DNA from: Oscillospiraceae bacterium
Lineage (GTDB): Bacteria; Bacillota; Clostridia; Oscillospirales; Ruminococcaceae
Length of the DNA stretch: 64,000 bases
Direction: 5' to 3'
Assembly: GCA_018110985.1 (NCBI GenBank)
Contig: JAGAWT010000009.1
Location: 59,807-123,806, forward strand
Below the pieces are notes generated by a model. The model was not told the origin of the DNA. It saw only the letters and a list, made by a program, of their open reading frames with translations, and did not search any database. Below, piece after piece: positions 32,291 to 42,464 of the stretch. Position 1 is the stretch's first letter. The number at the start of each line of letters is the position of its first letter. Both the position numbers and the translations under genes were made by a program.

Positions 32291-33631
32291 ATGACACAAT
32301 ACAAAAAAATGATAACCACCCCCGTATCAAAACTGATACTTTCACTTTCCGTACCCACCATAATATCTATGCTGGTGACAAATATCTATAACCTGGCGGA
32401 CACCGCCTTTGTGGGGAAGCTCGGCACCTCCGCCAGCGGAGCGGTGGGCATAGTTTTCGGCTTCATGTCCATAATACAGGCGTTCGGCTTTATGTTCGGG
32501 CAGGGGTCGGGGAGCATAATCGCAAGGCTGCTGGGGAGCCGTGACACGGAAAAGGCATCGCTCCACGCTGTACTGGGGGTAACATCATCCTTTGTGTGCG
32601 GACTTATCATAAGCATTGCGGGCTTTGCCTTTCTTGACCCCATAGTGACGCTTCTGGGCAGTACACCCACCATCGCCCCCTATGCAAAGACCTACATCTC
32701 CTACATCCTTATCGCAGCGCCTTTTATGAGCTCATCCTTCACCATGAACAACATCCTGCGCTATGAGGGACGGGCATTTCTGGGAATGGTGGGGCTGATG
32801 ACGGGCGGCATCCTCAATATGGTCTGCGACCCTATACTGATGTTCGTCTTCGGCATGGGTATTTCCAGAGCGGGGCTGTCCACGGCGGTGAGCCAGCTTG
32901 TGAGCTGGTGCATACTCCTGTCAATGTTCCTCACAGGCAAAACCGAATCAAAGCTGTACCTCGGCGACCTGCCCCGATGCGATGTCCTCATGCTGCTAAA
33001 CATCATGGCAACGGGCTTCCCCAGCCTCCTGCGGCAGGGGCTCAGCAGCACTTCCACGGTGATACTCAATTCCGCCTGTGCTCTCTACGGTGATGCGGCA
33101 GTGGCAGCCATGAGCATAGTTTCAAGGGTGGCGTTCTTCTCCTTTTCCATTGCCATCGGCATCGGACAGGGTTTTCAGCCTGTGTCCGGCTTCAACTACG
33201 GTGCAGGGAAATACAGCAGGCTCAAAAAGGCTTTCGTTTTTACGGTGATCGCTGCCGAGACTATCATCATAGCGGGCAGCGTGGTGCTCATAGTGTTTGC
33301 GGAGCCTCTCATCCGCATTTTCCGTGACGACCCTGCGGTGGCGGAAACAGGTGTAAGGGCGCTGCGGCTCCAGGCACTGTCACAGGTGGTGCTCCCCTTC
33401 TGCATGGCGGTGGAGATGATGTTCCAGAGCACGGGGAAAAGGCTGGGTGCCTCCGTTATGTCATCCCTGAGAGGGGGACTGCTTCTCATACCCCTCATAA
33501 TCATAATGTCGAAGCTGCGGGGGCTGGCAGGCATACAGGAAGCCCAGCCTCTGGCGCTGCTCATATCTTTCCCGCTGACAGTGCCATTTGCGATATGGTA
33601 TTTCATCACCCTTCCGAAAGAAGACCGGTAG
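32291..33631 (+). CDS. MATE family multidrug/cation efflux protein
   Basis: 446 residues with twelve predicted helices in two MatE halves; PTIISMLVTNIYNLADTAFVG at the start is diagnostic of the NorM/DinF-type family. It probably exports drugs or metabolites in exchange for Na+ or H+. Transcribed alone and rightward, opposite to the preceding array. A weak AGG-type ribosome-binding site precedes the ATG. Confidence 0.9.
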   Translation: MTQYKKMITTPVSKLILSLSVPTIISMLVTNIYNLADTAFVGKLGTSASGAVGIVFGFMSIIQAFGFMFGQGSGSIIARLLGSRDTEKASLHAVLGVTSSFVCGLIISIAGFAFLDPIVTLLGSTPTIAPYAKTYISYILIAAPFMSSSFTMNNILRYEGRAFLGMVGLMTGGILNMVCDPILMFVFGMGISRAGLSTAVSQLVSWCILLSMFLTGKTESKLYLGDLPRCDVLMLLNIMATGFPSLLRQGLSSTSTVILNSACALYGDAAVAAMSIVSRVAFFSFSIAIGIGQGFQPVSGFNYGAGKYSRLKKAFVFTVIAAETIIIAGSVVLIVFAEPLIRIFRDDPAVAETGVRALRLQALSQVVLPFCMAVEMMFQSTGKRLGASVMSSLRGGLLLIPLIIIMSKLRGLAGIQEAQPLALLISFPLTVPFAIWYFITLPKEDR

Positions 33632-34130
33632 CACCGACAAACTAAGGAAAAGCTGATTTGATCAGTATATTTGCAAGTTGTACTCCCTCCCTCAAAGAGG
33701 GAGGCGTATATCCTGTTCCTTTCTTTGTGCAGCAGATCTTCTTCGTTTTTTGCTACACGATCCTTGCAGACCCATATACATCGGGATTTGTGTGTAGCAG
33801 AATTTTTTTCTTTTTTTGCTACACGACCCTTACTCTTGTTTCCGGCAGGCATTTGTTACCGATAGTCCGTCTTTGCCTATCCTATGCCTGTAAAACACCC
33901 ACCCCGTAGAGATATGTCACATCTCCCTGTGCAAGCTAAACATTGCTTTGCGCATTTTTCAAGACCTCGGGCAAATCTTCACCCTATATATTATAGCATT
34001 ATACGAGCATTCAATCAATAGGCTCCTAAATATTTTGCGCAATTCAGCCATTTTTGTACACTTGCACAAACCTCTACCCTGTTTTTGTACATCGCTCTGC
34101 CTTTTCTGACAATTTATTCCCCGAAATCAC
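33632..34130. other. Gene-free region with short direct repeats
   Basis: No supportable gene. CTCCCTCCCTCAAAGAGGGAGG near 33681-33703 is a hairpin from the composite family. TTTTTTGCTACACGATCCTT and a near copy occur about 70 bases apart (33755-33830). The remainder is AT-rich up to the promoter at 34131. Confidence 0.5.
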
Positions 34131-34159
34131 TTGAAAACAGGATGAAAATGTTGTATAAT
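34131..34159 (+). promoter_or_regulatory. Promoter of the group III-like phosphofructokinase
   Basis: TTGAAA (34131-34136), 17 bases, TATAAT (34154-34159); about 115 bases before the ATG. Confidence 0.75.
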
Positions 34160-34273
34160 AGACGGTAACGGGTCGTAAAATGAGCATGACCATGCCGGAC
34201 CCGACCCATAAAGCAAAGGAGCACTATTTACAGGGCAGCATCCCTTTTTAAAATAATAAACGGAGGTAACATC

Positions 34274-35359
34274 ATGGCAAAGAAAAGAATAGGCATACTC
34301 ACCAGCGGCGGCGACTGCCCCGGTCTGAATGCGACTATCAGAGGCGTTGCAAGAGCCTGCTTTGACGAATTCGGCAAGGATCTCCAGATCATAGGCATAC
34401 AGAACGGCTATTACGGACTTATAAACAATATCGCCCGTGAGATGGAGCCCTCGGAGTTCTCGGGCATACTCACCATGGGCGGCACCATACTCGGCACCAA
34501 GCGCCAGCCCTTCAAGATGATCTCCTCCATCGGTGAGGACAATATCGACAAGGTAAAGCAGATGAAGGACACCTATAAGGATCTGAAACTGGACTGCCTG
34601 CTGACGCTCGGCGGCAACGGCACCCACAAGACCGCAAACCTCCTTTCTCAGGAGGGGCTTAATGTCATAGGTCTGCCAAAGACCATCGACAACGATATCT
34701 ACGGTACGGATGTGACCTTCGGCTTCCACACCGCCGTTGACACTGCCACGGATGTCATAGACCGCCTCCACACCACCGCTGCCTCCCACAGCCGTATACT
34801 CATGGTGGAGATCATGGGCAACAAGGCTGGCTGGCTCACTCTGTACAGCGGCATTGCGGGCGGTGCTGATGCTATCATCATCCCGGAGATACCCTATGAT
34901 ATAGACAGTGTGTGCGAGGCTATGCAGAAGCGCTCGGACAACGGACACAGGTTCTCCATCGTAGCTGTGGCAGAGGGTGCATACAGCAAGGAGGAGGCAA
35001 AGATGAAGAAGAAGGAGCGTGCAAAGGCAAGGCTTGAAGCGGGTATCACCACCGCCACCGCCACCATTGCGGCTCAGGTGCAGAAGGCAACAGGCATAGA
35101 GACCAGAGTCTGCGTTCCGGGTCATATGCTCAGAGGCGGCAGCCCCTCCGCCTACGACAGGATCCTTGCCACCCGCTTCGGCGTTCGTGCCGCCCAGCTC
35201 ATCGCCGACAAGAAGTACGGTTACAGCGTTGCCATGATAAAGTCGGAGATCTCCGAAAATCCCCTTGAAGAAGTTGCGGGAAAGACCAAGTTCGTCGATC
35301 CCGACGGCGGCTATGTAAAGGCTGCCAAGGCTCTTGGCATATCCTTCGGCGACCGATAG
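34274..35359 (+). CDS. 6-phosphofructokinase, group III-like
   Basis: 361 residues, longer than the classical PfkA at 47920. It phosphorylates fructose 6-phosphate in glycolysis. Motifs are TSGGDCPGLNA, LGGNGTHKTA, PKTIDNDI and MGNKAGWLTLYSG. The residue equivalent to E. coli 104 is Gly (usual in ATP-users; Asp in PPi-users), while the one equivalent to 124 is Lys (usual in PPi-users and mixed group III enzymes). Phosphoryl donor is therefore ambiguous, with ATP slightly favoured. ATG has CGGAGGT seven bases upstream. The stop is followed at once by a composite repeat. Confidence 0.88.
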   Translation: MAKKRIGILTSGGDCPGLNATIRGVARACFDEFGKDLQIIGIQNGYYGLINNIAREMEPSEFSGILTMGGTILGTKRQPFKMISSIGEDNIDKVKQMKDTYKDLKLDCLLTLGGNGTHKTANLLSQEGLNVIGLPKTIDNDIYGTDVTFGFHTAVDTATDVIDRLHTTAASHSRILMVEIMGNKAGWLTLYSGIAGGADAIIIPEIPYDIDSVCEAMQKRSDNGHRFSIVAVAEGAYSKEEAKMKKKERAKARLEAGITTATATIAAQVQKATGIETRVCVPGHMLRGGSPSAYDRILATRFGVRAAQLIADKKYGYSVAMIKSEISENPLEEVAGKTKFVDPDGGYVKAAKALGISFGDR

Positions 35360-35560
35360 CCGGCAGGCAGAGCCTGCACCCACCCGGTGATGTCTTTTAT
35401 TGGAGCCTTTACATACAGGCTCGGTAACTTATCATACAGATACCGATCGGCAAAGAAAAGCAGGCAGAGCCTGCAGGCGCCCACATCTTCTGGGGACCGT
35501 GCAGGAACGGCTGTGCCGACTTGATTGATGTCGGTCGTACCGACGCCCTGCCGGGAGGAG
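35360..35560. repeat. Composite repeat between pfk and addB
   Basis: GGCAGGCAGAGCCTGC palindromes twice, CACCCGGTGATGTC, core TTTACATACAGGCTCGGTAAC, and a GTCGGTCGTACCGAC palindrome just before the addB ribosome-binding site. No gene seen. Confidence 0.7.
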
Positions 35561-35565
35561 AACAG

Positions 35566-38500
35566 ATGAAACTGAAGATATATTACGGAAATACCGGAAC
35601 AGGCAAATCCTACGGGATAATGCAGCAGATAAAGGAAAAGACCCTTGCAGGGGAAAAATGCCTTGCCATAGTGCCGGGACAATTCACCTTTGAATACGAA
35701 AAGCACCTTTACGACTACCTGGGAGCAAGGCTCTACAACAGCGGCAGCGTGGAGGTGCTGAGCCTTGAAAGAGTGAAGGGACGCATACTGGAGCGTGTCC
35801 CTCCCGAGCTTGAGGCTGCCGACATATATGTGAAGATATCCGCCCTCACGGCCGCAATAAAAGCTGCGGCAGCAGAGGGGCTTTTGTGTTACGGCTCCCG
35901 TGCCGGAGCTCCGGGCTTTACGGAAACGGTGATGAAGATGATCTCGGAGCTCAGCCGTTCCTCCGTCACCCCCGAAAAGCTGGCGGAGCTGGCAGAAAGA
36001 GCAAAGGGGAAGAGCTTCGGGGACAAGCTCTCCGATATATCCGCAATATTCACCGAATACCGCCGCAGACTGAACGCCTTCGGTCTGCGTGATACAGACG
36101 AGGACACCGCCCTTGCGGCACTGTCGGCGGAGAAAAGCGGCTTTTTCGGCGGGAAATACATATACATAGACGAATTCAAGAGCTTTACGGGAGATCAGTA
36201 TGCCCTCATCCGGGAAATGCTCATCTGCGGCAAAGAGCTCACAGTGGCGCTCACTGCCCCCGCAGAAAATATGAGGAATGCCTTTGCATCCGTGTGCAAC
36301 ACCATGCGTATCCTTTCCGACAAAAACTTCTGCGGCTATGCCTTCGACCTTGAAAAGACACGGTTCGAGGGGGCAAAGCGCTCCTCCTCCCCCGCCCTCA
36401 CCGCCATGGCGGAAAGGCTTTTCGAGCCGGGACGGCTGTCTGAGGACAAGCTCCCCGGGGATGATATAACCATCGTCACGGCTGATTCTCTCCACAGGGA
36501 ATGTCTGTATGTCTGTGCAGAGATTCGCCGCCTTGTGTCGGAGGGCGCACGCTTTCGTGATATGACCATCCTCTCCCGTGAGATGAACAACGATGTGAAC
36601 ATACTCTCCCACTATCTTGACAAGTACCGCATACCCTACTATTCCGACAAAAAGGTGCCTGCTATGGGGACGGTCTATTTCCGTGCCCTTGCACTTGCAA
36701 TGGAGCTCAGCATCGCAAACGACACCCGCACCGTACTTTCCTATGCAAAAACAGGTCTGGCGGGGCTCGATGCGGAGTCGGTGCGCTCCCTTGAAAACTA
36801 CGCCTATATGTGGGGCATAGAGGGCAGTACATGGTCCCTTGAATTTCCCGACAAGGATATGGACGAACTGAAAAACCGCCTCCTCTCCCCCCTGAAGTTC
36901 TTAAAAAGCTCTGCTCTGAAAACAGGCTCCGACAGGGCTGCTGCCTTTCTCTCCCTCTTTGACGATCTTGAAAAGCGTATGCCCGCAGACGACACGGAGG
37001 ATCCCGATGCGCTGAAAATGCAGAGCATAAATTCCCAGGCTGCCGACAAGATAAGGGAGATACTGACGGCTCTGCGGGATCACTGCACCGAGGAGCTTTC
37101 CGCCTCGGAATTTGCGGATATCTTCCTGCTCTGCGCCTCAAAGGTGCAGATATCCACCGTGCCGAACAGCCTTGATGCCGTGAGCGTGCAGGCTTCGCAG
37201 CTTGCAAGGCTCTCCGACCCCGAATATGTGTTCATCATCCACGCAAACGACGGTGTGTTCCCCCTTGCCACGGGACAGGACACCACCTTTTCCGACACCG
37301 AGAGGATCTTTTTCAGGGACAACGACTGCGAGCTTTATTCCGACCTGAAAATGATGCTCTCCGAGGAGAAGTTCGGCGCCTACAAGGTCATGTGCGCCCC
37401 CTCAAAGAAGCTGTATATGTCCTTCTCCACAGGCGGCGGCGGAAAGTGCTCCCCCTATATCACAAGGCTGAGAAAGCTGCTGGATGTGCGGGAGATAAAC
37501 ACGGACAGTCTTGACCCGGCCGAGCTCTGCCGCACCCCCGGATCCGCCTATACTGTCTACGCCTCTCAGCAGAGCAGACCGGAGGTCGCTGCCGCCATAA
37601 GGGATATACTTGAAGAGGACCCGGGCTTCGCAGAAAAGTTCTCTTACCTTGACAGTGTGCAGACGGGCTACGCTCCCCGCCACAGGCTGAATGCCCCCAA
37701 GACCCCCGAAATGCTCTTCGGAAAGGCACTGGGGCTCTCTGCCACAAGGCTGGAGGAATACAGCAAATGCCCCTTCCGCTTCTTCATACACTACGGTCTG
37801 GGCGTGCGAAAGCCGGAACAGAAAAAGCTGAGCGCCATTTACTGGGGCAATGCCGTCCACCGCTGCATGGAGGTCTTTTTCAGCGAATATTCAAAGGAGG
37901 ACCTTATCGGGCTCTCATCCGACACCATAGCCCAAAGGGTCTCACAGATAGTGGACGAGCACCTGCAAAGGGAGCTGTCCGGAGGCTTTGCCCAGTCCCC
38001 CGATCTGCCCGTGTTCACCGACAGGCTGAAAGGCAGCACCCTGCGGTGCCTGAAGCGTATGCAGGATGAGATGAGGGATACGGATTTCCGTGTGAAATGG
38101 ACGGAAAAGGAGCTTGGAGGCAGGAACAGCGCTCTCAATGTGGTATCGGGAGCCCATTCCGTCTACTTTTCGGGAAAGACCGACAGGGTGGACGTACTGG
38201 AGGACAGGGAAAACTCCCGCTACTATGTGCGCATCATCGACTACAAGACGGGCAGGAAAGATTTCAAGAAAGATCAGCTTGCAAACGGCATAAACCTGCA
38301 AATGTTCCTGTACCTCTACGAGCTTACGGGAAAGGGCGGAGACCTTGAGGGCTACAAGCCCGCAGGGGTGCTCTACTGCCCCGTTGTCGCCCCCGACCCT
38401 GTAAAGGGGAGAGACATCACCCCGGAGGAGATACTGAAAGGTCAGAACAGCGACCTGCGCATGAAGGGTCTGGTACTGGACGACCCCGCCATCGTACAGG

Positions 38501-38811
38501 CTATGGAGAAGATATCGCCAAAGCAGCGAGGGCGGTTCATTCCCGTGAACCTGAAAGCCGACGGCAGCTTTGATGCCAGATCCTATGTGACGGACGAGGA
38601 GGGCTTCGAGCGCATAAGCCGCTTGGCAGTGGAGACACTGAAAAATATGTGCAGCTCAATATATAACGGTGAGGTGCCCGCCTCACCGCTGGATGAGAAC
38701 ATGGGCAGCGGTAACCAGTGTGAATACTGCGACTACCAAAACTGCTGCTCCAACTTTTCATTTGATGAGATAAAGAGAGAATGGAGGGATGAAAGTGAGC
38801 TGGACTGCTGA
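35566..38811 (+). CDS. addB: ATP-dependent nuclease subunit B (AddB/RexB)
   Basis: 1081 residues. AddB has a helicase-like N-terminus with Walker A GNTGTGKS (about 9-16), although the second helicase motif set is degenerate as usual, and a C-terminal RecB-type nuclease domain. Nuclease and 4Fe-4S features are YSKCPFRFF (about 735), the DYKTG metal motif, and QCEYCDYQNCC (about 1051). With AddA it resects double-strand breaks for recombination. ATG at 35566 has GGAGGAG upstream; an earlier frame start at 35521 lies in repeat DNA. Confidence 0.93.
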   Translation: MKLKIYYGNTGTGKSYGIMQQIKEKTLAGEKCLAIVPGQFTFEYEKHLYDYLGARLYNSGSVEVLSLERVKGRILERVPPELEAADIYVKISALTAAIKAAAAEGLLCYGSRAGAPGFTETVMKMISELSRSSVTPEKLAELAERAKGKSFGDKLSDISAIFTEYRRRLNAFGLRDTDEDTALAALSAEKSGFFGGKYIYIDEFKSFTGDQYALIREMLICGKELTVALTAPAENMRNAFASVCNTMRILSDKNFCGYAFDLEKTRFEGAKRSSSPALTAMAERLFEPGRLSEDKLPGDDITIVTADSLHRECLYVCAEIRRLVSEGARFRDMTILSREMNNDVNILSHYLDKYRIPYYSDKKVPAMGTVYFRALALAMELSIANDTRTVLSYAKTGLAGLDAESVRSLENYAYMWGIEGSTWSLEFPDKDMDELKNRLLSPLKFLKSSALKTGSDRAAAFLSLFDDLEKRMPADDTEDPDALKMQSINSQAADKIREILTALRDHCTEELSASEFADIFLLCASKVQISTVPNSLDAVSVQASQLARLSDPEYVFIIHANDGVFPLATGQDTTFSDTERIFFRDNDCELYSDLKMMLSEEKFGAYKVMCAPSKKLYMSFSTGGGGKCSPYITRLRKLLDVREINTDSLDPAELCRTPGSAYTVYASQQSRPEVAAAIRDILEEDPGFAEKFSYLDSVQTGYAPRHRLNAPKTPEMLFGKALGLSATRLEEYSKCPFRFFIHYGLGVRKPEQKKLSAIYWGNAVHRCMEVFFSEYSKEDLIGLSSDTIAQRVSQIVDEHLQRELSGGFAQSPDLPVFTDRLKGSTLRCLKRMQDEMRDTDFRVKWTEKELGGRNSALNVVSGAHSVYFSGKTDRVDVLEDRENSRYYVRIIDYKTGRKDFKKDQLANGINLQMFLYLYELTGKGGDLEGYKPAGVLYCPVVAPDPVKGRDITPEEILKGQNSDLRMKGLVLDDPAIVQAMEKISPKQRGRFIPVNLKADGSFDARSYVTDEEGFERISRLAVETLKNMCSSIYNGEVPASPLDENMGSGNQCEYCDYQNCCSNFSFDEIKREWRDESELDC

Positions 38812-41800
38812 ACAGGAACAGGCGATAAAAGCCGGAGGCTGCGCTCTGCTGGTGTCTGCGGCGGCAGGCTCCGGAAAGACCACCGTGCTCATAGAAAAGC
38901 TCTCATCTCTCCTCTGCGACCCGCACAGCGGCGTTGATGCGGATAATATCGCAGTGGTGACCTTTACAAGGGATGCTGCCGCCCAGATGAGGACCCGACT
39001 TTCGGACAAGCTGGAGGAAAAGCTGAATGACGCCTTCGACAGCGGGGATATGCACCTTGCGGATCACATCTCCGAACAGATATCCCTTGTGCCGAATGCC
39101 CGCATATCCACCATACATTCCTTCTGCTTCCGGCTCATAAGGGAGCACTCCGCAGAAGCGGGCGTTGATCCGGGATTTGGCATCATAGAGCCCTCCGACG
39201 AGGAGGTACTGGTGAAAAGAGCCATATCGAACGTGCTGTCGCAGCGCTTTTCGGAACACAGGGAGGAAACAGAGGAACTGCTTTCCATGTTCTTCCCCAC
39301 ACAGAAGGATCCCTCCGGGCTCTCCGAAATGATACTCGACCTGCGCAGAAAGTTCCTTGCACTGCCCTTCCCCGAAAGCAGGCAGGCTGAGATAGTGAAG
39401 TACTACTCCTCTCCCCTGCGAAAGGATGACGGGCTCATATACACGGGATTCCGTGAAATGGTGAAGCGCACCCTGAGGACTGCACTGGAAATGTCGGATG
39501 ATGCTCTGCGGATACTGGATACCTGCCGTGAGGATGCGGGAAAGAACTATGAAAAGTACAGGGATGTGCTCAGGCGTGAGAATATAAGCATAGCCGATGC
39601 GCTGCGTGTGACGGGGACGGAGACCGCTCCGAGGATAGAATTTTACTCGCTCCGCTTTACCGCTCCCTTCGGTATAAGAGGCGAGGGTAAGGACACGGGA
39701 AGTGAAGCCGTAAAGGAGCTGCGGAAGAAGTACAGGGAGCTCTGCGGACAGTATGTGACCACTGTTGAGGTCACTGCAAAGGATGAAAAGGAAAAGCCAC
39801 CTGCCATCCCTTTTTCCGAGGAGCTTCTGGCGGCGGATATGAAGGTACACGCCCGTATCACGGCACTGCTCTTTGATATCATCCGTGAGAGCCTGGCGGA
39901 GGAGAAGCGCATAAAGAAGGCACAGAACAAGCTGGGCTTTTCCGACTCCGAACAGATAGCCTGCTCGCTTCTCTGCTCCCACGATGAGGGAAGGTACACG
40001 AGGACACCGCTTGCGGAGGAGCTTTCAGCCCGTTTCGGTCTTATCATGGTGGATGAGTTCCAGGACACCACACAGATACAGGAGCTTATCTTCAAAATGC
40101 TCTCCAGAGGCGGTACCAAAGACGCCCCCGGCAGCAATTTCTTTGCAGTGGGGGATATCAAGCAGTCTATATACAGGTTCCGCTCCGCAGAGCCCTCCCT
40201 TTTCATGAAAGCGCTTACGGGCAGCGTACCCTACAAGGAGGGGAACAGGGAGCCATCCCATATACTGCTGAACAGGAACTTCCGCTCCTCACAGGCGATT
40301 GTGGACGGAGTCAACTCCTTTTTCCGTGCGATCATGTCCGAAGCTGCGGGCGGTGTGGATTACGGGGATGATGACAGCCTTGTACACGGTGCAAAGGACA
40401 CCTCCTGCCTGCCCCTGAGGGTGACGGATGTGACGGTGCCCCATGGCACCCGCTCCTCGGAAAAGACCAAAGCCGAAGCCGAGGCACTGGCGGAAAGGGT
40501 GACAGAACTCCTGAAAGAGGGTGCAAGGCCGGAGGAGATATGTATACTTGCACGAAACTCCACCCGTTTTCCTGCCTACACAAAGGCACTGGAAGAGCAT
40601 GGTCTCATCTCCGACAGCGGGAGCGACAGAGGGGTGCTGAAGTCGGGTGAGGTACAGAATATCATTTCATTCCTGAAGGTCATAGACAATCCCACCCTTG
40701 ACGAGGAGCTTTGCGCCCTGCTCCTGTCCCCTCTCTTTATGTTCTCTGCGGAGGATATGGCACAGGTGCGCCTGAAAGACAGGGGGCGCAGTCTCTACGC
40801 CGATCTTATACTTGCAGCCGACACGGATGATGAGCTGGGTGAACGGTGCAGAGCGGCAAAGGACAGGATAGAAGACCTCACCGCACACTTTGCGGCCGAA
40901 CCTCTCCACGAGTGCATAGAGCGGCTTTACAGCGCCTGTGATGCCATAGAAGTATACTCTCTCCTGCCGGGCGGCGCCGAAAGGGTGGAAAACCTGCGCA
41001 CCTTCCTGAGATTCTCCTCATCCTTTGACAGCATTGCGGGAGCCGACCTCTCCTCATTTCTGGGGAGCCTTTCGGAAATGCCGAAGCTGCCCGCCGAAGA
41101 CGCAAGGATACCGGGAGCCGTCACACTGCGCACCATACACAGCTCAAAGGGTCTGGAGTACGACCATATCATACTGGCGGACACCAGCCACAGGTTCAAT
41201 CTCAGCACGGACACAGTGATGTTCGATCCCGAACTGGGCGTAGCCTTTGACATAAACGAGGGGGAAAAGACCACGGGAGAGCTCCATTCCTACACATCCT
41301 TCCCCGCCATGGTATTAAGGGACAAGCTGACACGCTCACAGAAGGATGAGGAGATGATGCTCCTCTATGTTGCGCTTACCCGTGCCAAAAAAAGCCTTTG
41401 CATAATGCGGGTGCGTGAGGAGGGAAAGGAAGATCCCGCCCTTTGCCTGCGTGTGAAGCAGAGCGGCAAGAACGATGTGCTGGTGACCACTGCCATGAGC
41501 TATGCGGAGTGGATAGACATTGCTCTGCAGGTGACGGCGGGTGTGGAATACATACCCTTTGAGCCCGCAGCGAAAGAGGATAAAAAAGACATTCCCCTGC
41601 CCGAAAGGCAGGAATGCTCTGACCCTCTCCTTAAGGAGCGGATAAGGGCGAACCTCAGGGACAACTATGACTACAGCTTTTCCTATATGCCCACGAAGCT
41701 GACTGTCAGCGGCATAGTACACGACAGGGCAGGCGAGCTCACATTCAGCGGGCGCAGGACCGACAGCGAAAGGGACGGGGGCTTCTGCAAGCCGAGGAAC

Positions 41801-42352
41801 AGGGCTTGCAGCTCCTCACAGCGGGGAACTGCCATACATTCGGTGTTTGAGAACCTTGACCTTCTAAAGCTGGCCCGTGAGGGAAAGGCTGCCGTAAAGG
41901 GAGAACTGGAAAGGATAGCGGACATCATAGGAAAGGACAGCGCCGCCTGTGCGGGCGAAAGGATGATAGCCGACTTTATATCCTCCTCCCTGTTCCGCAG
42001 GATGATGAAGGGCTGCCATGAGGAGAACTTCTCCCGGAAGATATACAGGGAAAGGGAATTTTTTGTACGGATGTCGGACATAGAGACGGACGGCGATCTG
42101 TCCGCTTACAGCAGCAGCGGCGGCTTTTTGCAGGGCATCGCCGACCTGCTCTTTGCCGAAGATGACGGCTATGTTCTTGTGGACTACAAGACCGACAGGG
42201 GCGTGAGCGAAAACATCCTTCTGGAGCGCTATGCTCTGCAGCTTGACCTCTACCGCCGCAGCTTCAACGCCATACTCGATAAGCCCGTCAAGGAATGTTA
42301 TATCTACTCTACTTCCCTTGGGGCAGTCATAAGGGCAGAAGTCGGTGGATAG
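38795..42352 (+). CDS. addA: ATP-dependent helicase/nuclease subunit A (AddA)
   Basis: About 1185 residues: UvrD-type helicase with Walker A SAAAGSGKTT, motif Ia VTFTRDAAAQM, VDEFQDTTQIQ, FRSAEPSLF, LNRNFRSS, TIHSSKGLEYD and LYVALTRAKKSL, and a C-terminal nuclease with GTAIHSVFE and VDYKTDRG. GTG at 38795 is chosen because GGAGG lies seven bases upstream; the ATG at 38789 sits almost on that site. Either start overlaps addB, indicating translational coupling. It unwinds and cuts DNA ends until a Chi-like sequence is met. Confidence 0.93.
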   Translation: MSWTAEQEQAIKAGGCALLVSAAAGSGKTTVLIEKLSSLLCDPHSGVDADNIAVVTFTRDAAAQMRTRLSDKLEEKLNDAFDSGDMHLADHISEQISLVPNARISTIHSFCFRLIREHSAEAGVDPGFGIIEPSDEEVLVKRAISNVLSQRFSEHREETEELLSMFFPTQKDPSGLSEMILDLRRKFLALPFPESRQAEIVKYYSSPLRKDDGLIYTGFREMVKRTLRTALEMSDDALRILDTCREDAGKNYEKYRDVLRRENISIADALRVTGTETAPRIEFYSLRFTAPFGIRGEGKDTGSEAVKELRKKYRELCGQYVTTVEVTAKDEKEKPPAIPFSEELLAADMKVHARITALLFDIIRESLAEEKRIKKAQNKLGFSDSEQIACSLLCSHDEGRYTRTPLAEELSARFGLIMVDEFQDTTQIQELIFKMLSRGGTKDAPGSNFFAVGDIKQSIYRFRSAEPSLFMKALTGSVPYKEGNREPSHILLNRNFRSSQAIVDGVNSFFRAIMSEAAGGVDYGDDDSLVHGAKDTSCLPLRVTDVTVPHGTRSSEKTKAEAEALAERVTELLKEGARPEEICILARNSTRFPAYTKALEEHGLISDSGSDRGVLKSGEVQNIISFLKVIDNPTLDEELCALLLSPLFMFSAEDMAQVRLKDRGRSLYADLILAADTDDELGERCRAAKDRIEDLTAHFAAEPLHECIERLYSACDAIEVYSLLPGGAERVENLRTFLRFSSSFDSIAGADLSSFLGSLSEMPKLPAEDARIPGAVTLRTIHSSKGLEYDHIILADTSHRFNLSTDTVMFDPELGVAFDINEGEKTTGELHSYTSFPAMVLRDKLTRSQKDEEMMLLYVALTRAKKSLCIMRVREEGKEDPALCLRVKQSGKNDVLVTTAMSYAEWIDIALQVTAGVEYIPFEPAAKEDKKDIPLPERQECSDPLLKERIRANLRDNYDYSFSYMPTKLTVSGIVHDRAGELTFSGRRTDSERDGGFCKPRNRACSSSQRGTAIHSVFENLDLLKLAREGKAAVKGELERIADIIGKDSAACAGERMIADFISSSLFRRMMKGCHEENFSRKIYREREFFVRMSDIETDGDLSAYSSSGGFLQGIADLLFAEDDGYVLVDYKTDRGVSENILLERYALQLDLYRRSFNAILDKPVKECYIYSTSLGAVIRAEVGG

Positions 42353-42366
42353 CGGACAGCCGCATC

Positions 42367-42430
42367 CATTGAAAACTTCGGCGAGTTTTGGTGTTACTTT
42401 TCAACGAAGATCCCCCTCACATGAGGGGGG
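42367..42430. repeat. 65-bp dispersed repeat, copy A
   Basis: CATTGAAAACTTCGGCGAGT, a middle stretch ending in TTTTCAACGAA, then the hairpin GATCCCCCTC-AC-ATGAGGGGG. It follows the stop of the ATPase on the minus strand and can serve as its terminator. Confidence 0.75.
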
Positions 42431-42464
42431 ACCGCTGTTATATAAGAACAGTCAATGACAGGGT

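Noticed and set aside
33658..33909. Open frames on both strands with repeated Lys- or Phe-rich segments
   Set aside because: They arise from duplicated T-rich sequence (TTTTTTGCTACACGA) and a repeat hairpin; no start signals, and composition is unlike a protein.
34127..35383. 418-codon minus-strand frame opposite the phosphofructokinase
   Set aside because: The plus strand encodes a complete phosphofructokinase with promoter and ribosome-binding site, so the antisense frame is a codon-bias artefact.
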